Source: Dehalococcoidia bacterium (GTDB lineage Bacteria; Chloroflexota; Dehalococcoidia; SM23-28-2). From it: a stretch of DNA of 20,586 nt. This document shows positions 16,194 to 20,586 of the stretch, one piece after another. Position 1 is the first letter of the stretch, and every line of letters begins with the position of its first letter. The position numbers were made by a program, and so were the translations under genes. The notes below the pieces were generated by a model. That model was given only the letters and a program-made list of their open reading frames with translations. It did no database searches and had not been told where the DNA came from. The stretch is taken from the NCBI GenBank assembly GCA_022866185.1, contig JALHUG010000173.1, forward strand, positions 1 through 20,586. Reading direction: 5' to 3'.

Positions 16194-16835
16194 CTACGAC
16201 GAAAGCCACAGCACGTCGCCGCACAGGCCCGGATCGTGAGGCCGCGCGGAGAAGACGGCAAACTCGTCCTTCTCCTTCTTTAGCACTGTGGAATCACCGT
16301 GGCCGGGGTGTATCTGAGTGTCGTCGGGCAACACAAAGATCTTCTCGGCTATGGATTCGATTACCTGCCGCAGATCGGCTGGCGTCCTCGTCTTGCCCGG
16401 ACCGCCGGGGAAGATGGTATCCCCCGATATCAGGTACTGACCTGTCAGGAAGCATAGGCCACCGGGGGTATGCCCCGGCGTGTGCAACACCTTGAGCTCT
16501 ACGTTGCCGAAGGATACGGTGTCGCCGTCGTTCAGCAGGATCTCCGGCGGTGAGGGCAGCCTCCCGGCTTCCAGGGGGTGAGCCGCTACGGGGACTCCCA
16601 GCTTGGACTTTAGCTCGGAAAACGCCCCCAGATGGTCCATATGGCTGTGGGTTATCAAGATGTACCTGGGATTGGTGCCTTTCAGTCGCTCCATGATCTT
16701 GTTGGCCTTCGCGGGGGTGTCTACCAGCACGCTGTCCCTCGTTGCTCTGCACACCAGCACGTAGGCGTTAGTGCCGAAAGGCCCCAGCTCAAGCCTCTCG
16801 ATCTCGATGGTGTCATCCTTCGCTACAAGCACCAT
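16194..16835 (-). CDS. Metallo-beta-lactamase-fold hydrolase, glyoxalase II-like
   Basis: The protein has 213 residues from ATG 16835. An in-frame extension to 16973 exists, but those 46 residues look unlike the family; no start has a strong ribosome site. All binuclear metal ligands are present: THSHMDH (H63, H65, D67, H68), HTPGHTPGG (H122), SGDT (D139) and PGHG (H179). This is the glyoxalase II / hydroxyacylglutathione hydrolase pattern. Family members split thioesters or other esters; with a thiol-type gene set beside it, a thiol-conjugate hydrolase is an attractive guess. Its 3' end lies 25 bp from the convergent deacetylase gene, with no strong terminator between. The substrate is unproven. 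Confidence 0.82.
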   Translation of the reverse strand: MVLVAKDDTIEIERLELGPFGTNAYVLVCRATRDSVLVDTPAKANKIMERLKGTNPRYILITHSHMDHLGAFSELKSKLGVPVAAHPLEAGRLPSPPEILLNDGDTVSFGNVELKVLHTPGHTPGGLCFLTGQYLISGDTIFPGGPGKTRTPADLRQVIESIAEKIFVLPDDTQIHPGHGDSTVLKKEKDEFAVFSARPHDPGLCGDVLWLSS

Positions 16836-16952
16836 TCTTGGTATCCGCCACAGTCCGGCAGCACGAAGGGCTGCACGCCAGTAACACCTCATGCCCACGG
16901 TCCAAAGCTTGGATGGCCTCCCCGACGCGCGGGGGCATAACGAGGCTACCAT

Positions 16953-16985
16953 GGCCAGCGGGGCGTGCTTCACGCCCCGCTGGCC
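16953..16985. repeat. Perfect 15-bp-stem hairpin downstream of the SGNH gene
   Basis: GGCCAGCGGGGCGTG (16953-16967), loop CTT, then its exact reverse complement (16971-16985). It lies in the 245-bp gap between the SGNH hydrolase stop and the metallo-hydrolase start, both minus strand. No T-run follows on either strand, so it is not a textbook intrinsic terminator, but the stem is stable enough to act as RNA. A GC-rich stretch with GAGGC/GCCTC repeats lies at 17005-17050. Nothing else in the gap is recognised. Confidence 0.5.
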
Positions 16986-17080
16986 AAGCGCATGCCACAG
17001 GAGGGCCTCGCGCCGGTTGAGGCGCTCCCCTCGGACGAGGCCTCGGGGCCGCTAACCTCTAGACGAAGGCGTCGCTCGAA

Positions 17081-17944
17081 CTAGTGGGCTTCGTAGGCGT
17101 CCGCGAATGCGTCGGCCATGATCGCGTAGCCGCTGTCATTGGCGTGGACGCAGTCCGACAGGATGTTGGTTGGCCCCAAAAGGGCTGGCCAATCGCCGCC
17201 GGGGACGAGCTCGGCGACTTTGGCGCCGTTAGCGTCAGCTACGTCCCGGATATAATCATTAGCCCCCTTGGGCCGCCCAAGAGCGAGATTCCCCTCAAGG
17301 GCCAGTTCACCCAGTGGCGCCAAAGCGTTGCAGTCCGGGCGGCCTTGGGCCACGAACCCATTGTAGTAGGTCATGACAATAATCTTGGTAAACGGGCCCG
17401 CCGCCGCGCGCAGCTCGTCCAGGGTGTAGTCAAGGTTGGCGGCGATCGTGTCGAAAGCGGCCTGCTGGGCGACGAAACACACCGGGAGTGGCTGCGTTGT
17501 GCAGATCTGGAGGGTTGCCAACAGGTCGTTGCCGCCGATATCGACCGTCACCACGTTGATGTCGTCAAAGGGCCACCAGTTGCCGTTGCGGGCCCTTAGC
17601 TCCGCCAGCGCTGCAGGCAACTGAGGCGGCTGAGGCGGCTGCAACTGCCCGTAGATCAGCGTAGTGCTGGTGGCACCAGGTACGCTCAGGTTCTTCAGCA
17701 ACAGGGGACGGTGCAACCAATCCTTTGACACTAGGTAGTCGCGGAAGAGCGGTACGTATCCCTTGGTCGCAGGGTCGGTGGCGCCGTAGCCATACCCTAG
17801 CGAGTCTCCCAGCGCCAGGTACTCGTGCTGCAATTGCGGTGGCAACGGGCCGCAGGAATAGCTGGTGTCGCTGGTCGGTGCGAAGGCAGCAACCAGACCA
17901 ACGACCACAGCGGGAACAAATACGAACAACAGCAGACGTTTCAT
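17081..17944 (-). CDS. Secreted SGNH/GDSL hydrolase (esterase/lipase-like)
   Basis: The protein has 287 residues from ATG 17944, which has a GGAGG site 7 bases upstream and starts a clear signal sequence (MKRLLLFVFVPAVVVGLVAA); an in-frame upstream extension is rejected for that reason. The SGNH blocks are in order: block I LALGDSLGYG with nucleophile S48, block II SVPGATS with G90, block III DIGGND with N139, and block V SDCVHANDSGY with D264 and H267. The enzyme is probably exported or held at the membrane and hydrolyses an ester; substrates in this family include lipids, acetylated sugars and thioesters. Cysteines at about 31, 148, 154, 206 and 265 could form disulfides outside the cell. 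It has its own promoter and appears monocistronic. Confidence 0.87.
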   Translation of the reverse strand: MKRLLLFVFVPAVVVGLVAAFAPTSDTSYSCGPLPPQLQHEYLALGDSLGYGYGATDPATKGYVPLFRDYLVSKDWLHRPLLLKNLSVPGATSTTLIYGQLQPPQPPQLPAALAELRARNGNWWPFDDINVVTVDIGGNDLLATLQICTTQPLPVCFVAQQAAFDTIAANLDYTLDELRAAAGPFTKIIVMTYYNGFVAQGRPDCNALAPLGELALEGNLALGRPKGANDYIRDVADANGAKVAELVPGGDWPALLGPTNILSDCVHANDSGYAIMADAFADAYEAH

Positions 17945-17975
17945 GACCCGACCTCCTTTATTTGATTGCACAGCA

Positions 17976-18004
17976 TCTATACACCAACCCGCATAAAATG
18001 TCAA
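17976..18004 (-). promoter_or_regulatory. Sigma70-type promoter for the SGNH hydrolase
   Basis: On the minus strand a perfect TTGACA (18004-17999) is followed after exactly 17 bases by TATAGA (17981-17976). The predicted start near 17969 leaves a leader of about 25 nt carrying the GGAGG site before ATG 17944. This is one of the clearest promoters in the window. Confidence 0.65.
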
Positions 18005-18103
18005 GCGTTTCACGGACCTGATCGGGGTTCCGCGTATCGATTGTTGCCAGCGGCGGCGGACGGAGCCCGTCAACCCCGGCCGGTAGGGACAGCGGCCGCG
18101 GGC

Positions 18104-19090
18104 CTATATCCAGCGACGGTAGTGGAAGTAGGTCAGGAGACCGGCTGCGGTCGCAACCATGAACCCGATAGCAGCCCCGAACCCCCAGTGGCTACTGAGG
18201 GGGGGCCAAACGCCCTCGCCGGCAAAGTTCATGCCGTAGATACCGGATATGAGGGTCAGGGGGAGGAAGATAGCGGCAGCGGCCGTCAGCACCTTCATGA
18301 TCTCGCTCAGCCGGTTGGAGACCGCCGACAGGTAGGTGTTGAGGGCGCCATCGGCCAGGTCCCGCAGGCCCTCCACCAGATACTCGGTACGCACCAGGTG
18401 GTCGTAGATATCGCGATAGTAGATGGCTGTCTCCCCATGGATCAGCTTGGGGAACTCGCCCCGCGACAGGCGGTTCATGATGTCACGCGTCGGGAGAATG
18501 GCTCGCCGCAAGCGCAACATGTTCCTCTTGAGGACGAGGAGCTGTTGGAGGATGCTCCGCTCCGGGCGGCGCAGCACCTGCTCCTCCAGATCGCCCAGGG
18601 TGTCGTCCATGTCATCCACACAGGGAAGGTAGTCGTCCACCAGCGCATCCAGCAGGCCGTGTAGCAGCCAATCGGCGGAATGGCGGAGCAGGGACTCGTC
18701 ACTCTCGCAGCGCTCCTGAAAGCGTTCGATGGCGGCCACGCGCTCTCGATGGCAGGACACGACGTAGTTGGGGCCGAGGTAGAAGTCGGTCTCTACGGAT
18801 GCCAGTTCACAGTCGCGCTGGTATTCGCCCAGGGCCTGAACCACGACGAAGATGTAGTCGCCGTGGTCGTCGATCTTGGCAGGGTCCAAAACAGGGGACA
18901 GGCAGTCCTCTATGGTAAGGGGGTGAAAGTGGAACACTTCACGGAGGATCGCTCCATCCCGATCGTTGTCGGTGACCTGAATGTCGACCCACAGCAGGCC
19001 GCTGGGGTCGGCCAAGGCGGAGCGCAGCGCATCGACGTCGTCGGTGCGGATCGTGGCACCATCCCCACGGCCGTAGAAGGCTCTGAGCAC
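18104..19090 (-). CDS. corA: CorA-family magnesium/divalent metal channel
   Basis: The protein has 328 residues, a normal CorA length. It starts at GTG 19090 with AAGGGGGA upstream. An N-terminal alpha/beta cytoplasmic domain (SGLLWVDIQ, HPLTIEDCL, YIFVVVQAL) is followed by long helices and two C-terminal membrane segments, about 266-284 and 304-322. The YGMNF selectivity motif lies at 285-289 directly after the first one. The short loop after it reads AGEGVWPPL and lacks the common MPEL sequence, a variation seen in CorA relatives. The C-terminus ends with the usual basic tail (HYRRWI). It would form a homopentamer that lets Mg2+ or similar ions in. No neighbour is functionally linked. Confidence 0.92.
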   Translation of the reverse strand: MLRAFYGRGDGATIRTDDVDALRSALADPSGLLWVDIQVTDNDRDGAILREVFHFHPLTIEDCLSPVLDPAKIDDHGDYIFVVVQALGEYQRDCELASVETDFYLGPNYVVSCHRERVAAIERFQERCESDESLLRHSADWLLHGLLDALVDDYLPCVDDMDDTLGDLEEQVLRRPERSILQQLLVLKRNMLRLRRAILPTRDIMNRLSRGEFPKLIHGETAIYYRDIYDHLVRTEYLVEGLRDLADGALNTYLSAVSNRLSEIMKVLTAAAAIFLPLTLISGIYGMNFAGEGVWPPLSSHWGFGAAIGFMVATAAGLLTYFHYRRWI

Positions 19091-19111
19091 GGTGGTTCCC
19101 CCTTCTTGGGG

Positions 19112-19140
19112 ATTCTAGCGCCCCACAGGGGTTCGCGCAA
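19112..19140 (-). promoter_or_regulatory. Candidate corA promoter overlapping a 16-bp direct repeat
   Basis: On the minus strand TTGCGC (19140-19135) is separated by 17 bases from TAGAAT (19117-19112). The predicted leader is about 15-20 nt with the GGGGGA site. The -35 box falls inside the left copy of a direct repeat (19129-19144). Confidence 0.4.
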
Positions 19141-19318
19141 AGTCTGTAGGGTTTCAGGAGATGTGAGAAATGGTGCGCGCCACAAGGGGCCGCTCATGGT
19201 GAGCTTGTCGAACCATGAGCCCCCGCTCACCCTTCGACAGGCTCAGGATGAGCGGCCAGAGGCCGTCTGACCCTCCATTTCTCACCGAGACTGAACCATT
19301 ACGGGTTCGCGCAAAGTC
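19129..19318. repeat. 16-bp direct repeats flanking a palindromic element
   Basis: GGGTTCGCGCAAAGTC occurs at 19129-19144 and again, identical, at 19303-19318. The 158 bp between the copies contain the nested inverted repeats described separately. The arrangement could be a duplicated promoter segment or the trace of an inserted element. Confidence 0.55.
19163..19285. repeat. Nested inverted repeats, REP/MITE-like intergenic element
   Basis: Outer arms GTGAGAAATGG (19163-19173) and CCATTTCTCAC (19275-19285) enclose a second pair, GGCCGCTCAT (19188-19197) and ATGAGCGGCC (19248-19257). Inside are two hairpins: GCTCATGGT/ACCATGAGC (19192-19200 and 19212-19220) and CCGCTCA/TGAGCGG (19223-19229 and 19249-19255). 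Their loops are inverted versions of each other (GAGCTTGTCGAA versus TTCGACAGGCTC). Paired inverted units of this kind resemble REP/BIME-type dispersed repeats. No coding frame is supported. It fills most of the 327-bp gap between corA and the lipoprotein gene. Confidence 0.65.
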
Positions 19319-19352
19319 GTGCCATTTGTCCGCGCACCATTGACACCACATC

Positions 19353-19377
19353 TGCTATAATCGAGCGCAGTGCGCTC
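19353..19377 (+). promoter_or_regulatory. Extended -10 promoter with operator-like dyad for the lipoprotein gene
   Basis: TGCTATAAT (19353-19361) is a full extended -10: TG, one base, then perfect TATAAT. The predicted start near 19368 falls within the dyad GAGCGCA-G-TGCGCTC (19363-19377), 7-bp arms around one base, where a repressor could block initiation. A TTGACA at 19340-19345 is only 10 bases from the -10 and cannot serve as its -35. Confidence 0.6.
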
Positions 19378-19417
19378 TGGAGGACAGCGTGGCGCACGAA
19401 CATGGTGGGAGGTCAAC

Positions 19418-20140
19418 ATGAAGACTTGGCTCATCGCACTTGCCCTTGCTTTCGTCGTGGCCCTGACAGCCGTTGCGGTTGGCTGCGGCGGCGGTGGCGA
19501 GGAAGGATCGGATGTTCCGACCGACAGGCCAACGCTGGAGACAACGCTCAGGAGCATAGCCCCGACACTGGATGATTTGCCTTCTGGCTTCGCTATCCAG
19601 GAGCCGGGAGAAGTATACACCGATAACGAGGAAGCCGCCGCAACCGATCCAGACGGAAAGCAAGTGGCTCTTGACCGCTACAATGAATGGGGGCGCCTCC
19701 TGGGATACAGGGCCTCCTACATGACGAATGACACTATGGGTGCCTTTATCAATGGGGGCACCGCCACGGTCACTGTCGTGCTGAGCATCTTCCGGACCTC
19801 TGAGGGAGCTATAGCCGCTATGGAATGGGGCAGGGAAGTAGCTACTGACACCAGCCGGAATATGGCCCTGACCCCCGGCGTGATCTCCATGGAGGCGGAG
19901 CCGATGTCCTTCACCAGCATCGGCGATGAGACGCTGGCGGCTCGTTTCACGGGCAAGATTCGGCCGCAGAACATGGCCGCTCAGGTGGACGTTGACTTCA
20001 TATCTCACATGGTCGCCATTAGGCGAGGGCGAGCCACTGCTTACATAATCGTGAGTGCCATAAGCGGCGCCGAACCCGGCCCGGAAGTGGAGGCCCTCAT
20101 CCGCGTTCTGGATGCAAATCTGGTCAAGGCACTCGAATAG
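19418..20140 (+). CDS. Putative lipoprotein of unknown function
   Basis: The protein has 240 residues from ATG 19418, which has GGGAGG 6 bases upstream and begins the signal peptide; an in-frame upstream GTG at 19370 lies inside the operator-like dyad and is rejected. The signal is MKTWL, a hydrophobic stretch, then AVGC with the lipidation Cys at 23, followed by a Gly/Glu-rich tether. The remaining ~210 residues are soluble and contain LDDLPSGFAIQEPGE, VVLSIFRTSEGAIAAMEWG and a C-terminal alpha/beta stretch. I do not recognise the domain; the DLPxGF and single-domain alpha/beta layout recall surface lipoproteins that may bind a ligand. It is probably anchored on the outer face of the membrane. 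It is convergent with the permease gene and appears to be transcribed alone. Confidence 0.72.
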   Translation: MKTWLIALALAFVVALTAVAVGCGGGGEEGSDVPTDRPTLETTLRSIAPTLDDLPSGFAIQEPGEVYTDNEEAAATDPDGKQVALDRYNEWGRLLGYRASYMTNDTMGAFINGGTATVTVVLSIFRTSEGAIAAMEWGREVATDTSRNMALTPGVISMEAEPMSFTSIGDETLAARFTGKIRPQNMAAQVDVDFISHMVAIRRGRATAYIIVSAISGAEPGPEVEALIRVLDANLVKALE

Positions 20141-20142
20141 AA

Positions 20143-20157
20143 GGCGGCTTCGCCGCC
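20143..20157. terminator. Possible bidirectional terminator hairpin between convergent genes
   Basis: GGCGGC-TTC-GCCGCC forms a 6-bp all-GC stem in the 18-bp gap between the lipoprotein stop (20140) and the permease stop (20159). The position suits a shared terminator, but there is no T-run on either side. Confidence 0.4.
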
Positions 20158-20158
20158 A

Positions 20159-20586
20159 TTACTCGTGGTGCAGGGCCTCTATGGGGTTGAGGCGAGAGGC
20201 GTTGTAGGCGGGATAGATGCCAAAGAAGAGGCCGATGACCGCAGACACGCCAAAGGCCAGGATGATGGCCAACGCTGAGACATCCGCCCGGACGCTCTGC
20301 TCCAGGATGGTGCGGCCGTTCGCTAGCATTGAAAGGGTAACGCCGAAAATGACCCCGATGGCTCCACCGGCCATCGTGACCATCAGAGCTTCAACTAGGA
20401 ACTGCCTGAGAATGTCGCCCTGAGTCGCTCCCATGGCCTTGCGGATGCCTATCTCGCGGGTGCGTTCTGTGACCGAGACCAGCATGATGTTCATGATGCC
20501 GATGCCACCGACCGCGAGGGAGATGCCGGCGATGGCCGCCATCGCTGCCCACAGCGTCTGGGATATCTCGGTCTCGGCGGCCTTCA
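20159..20586 (-). CDS. MacB/FtsX-type ABC transporter permease, C-terminal part (5' end outside window)
   Basis: The frame is open from the window edge (20586) to TAA at 20159-20161. It gives about 141 residues that end the protein; the Met at 20542 is internal. The sequence is the C-terminal FtsX domain: GGIGIMNIMLVSVTERTREI and IRKAMGATQGDILRQFLVEA, then two further membrane segments and the ending GIYPAYNASRLNPIEALHHE, the usual close of MacB-like permeases. Three of the family's four membrane helices are visible. MacB-type proteins work by mechanotransmission with an ATPase and often a membrane-fusion partner, moving drugs, peptides or lipoproteins. The ATPase and periplasmic partner would lie to the right, outside the window. 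Confidence 0.9.
   Translation of the reverse strand, partial: KAAETEISQTLWAAMAAIAGISLAVGGIGIMNIMLVSVTERTREIGIRKAMGATQGDILRQFLVEALMVTMAGGAIGVIFGVTLSMLANGRTILEQSVRADVSALAIILAFGVSAVIGLFFGIYPAYNASRLNPIEALHHE

Noticed and set aside
16813..16938. Small minus-strand frame starting MPPRVGEAIQALDRG, about 41 residues
   Set aside because: It reads protein-like by eye but lacks a ribosome site, overlaps the start of the metallo-hydrolase gene by about 23 bases and matches no family I know.
19340..19361. TTGACA followed by TATAAT read as a canonical promoter
   Set aside because: The gap is only 10 bases; sigma70 needs 16-18. The extended -10 explains the promoter without it.

Overview
The window is GC-rich DNA of bacterial type, densely coded on both strands. 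I saw no rRNA, tRNA or CRISPR array. Gene content fits a Chloroflexota-like (Dehalococcoidia-like) or similar environmental genome: an ECF sigma factor paired with a zinc-less anti-sigma-type N-terminus, a membrane-anchored alpha-2-macroglobulin, several GT4 glycosyltransferases, a PIG-L deacetylase, and TAGAAT/TATAAT-type promoters. The taxonomy is inference from gene types only.

Left block (1-6367, + strand): the 3' end of an ECF sigma factor is followed 2 bp later by a 1766-residue protein. This protein joins a short cytoplasmic anti-sigma-like segment and one membrane helix to an outward-facing alpha-2-macroglobulin body that lacks the thioester Cys. Its stop overlaps (ATGA) the start of a membrane-anchored, cysteine-free MEMO/AmmeMemoRadiSam-B-like protein. 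The three genes look like one transcription unit that could couple a surface event to transcription.

Defence-like insert (6571-10176, - strand): a 1201-residue protein with an N-terminal SIR2-type NADase domain (GAGLSAG, N117, H151) and a roughly 900-residue helical-repeat C-terminus. It stands alone and has visibly lower GC than its neighbours, like single-gene SIR2 anti-phage systems such as DSR1/DSR2.

Glyco/acyl block (10510-16835): a GT4 glycosyltransferase, a FemAB/CelD-like GNAT and an MshA-like GT4 run on the + strand. They converge on a tandem-GNAT protein of MshD-like size on the - strand, which is divergent from a PIG-L (MshB/BshB-like) deacetylase. A glyoxalase-II-like metallo-beta-lactamase protein follows. 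Together these resemble most of a mycothiol/bacillithiol-type pathway without a visible cysteine ligase. Two covarying hairpins, resembling IS200/IS605-type palindromes, lie between the tandem GNAT and the deacetylase.

Right block (17081-20586): a secreted SGNH/GDSL hydrolase with a good promoter, a CorA-type metal channel, a 327-bp intergenic region full of nested inverted and direct repeats, a lipoprotein with an extended -10 promoter and a dyad at the predicted start site, and the 3' end of a MacB-type FtsX permease running off the window.
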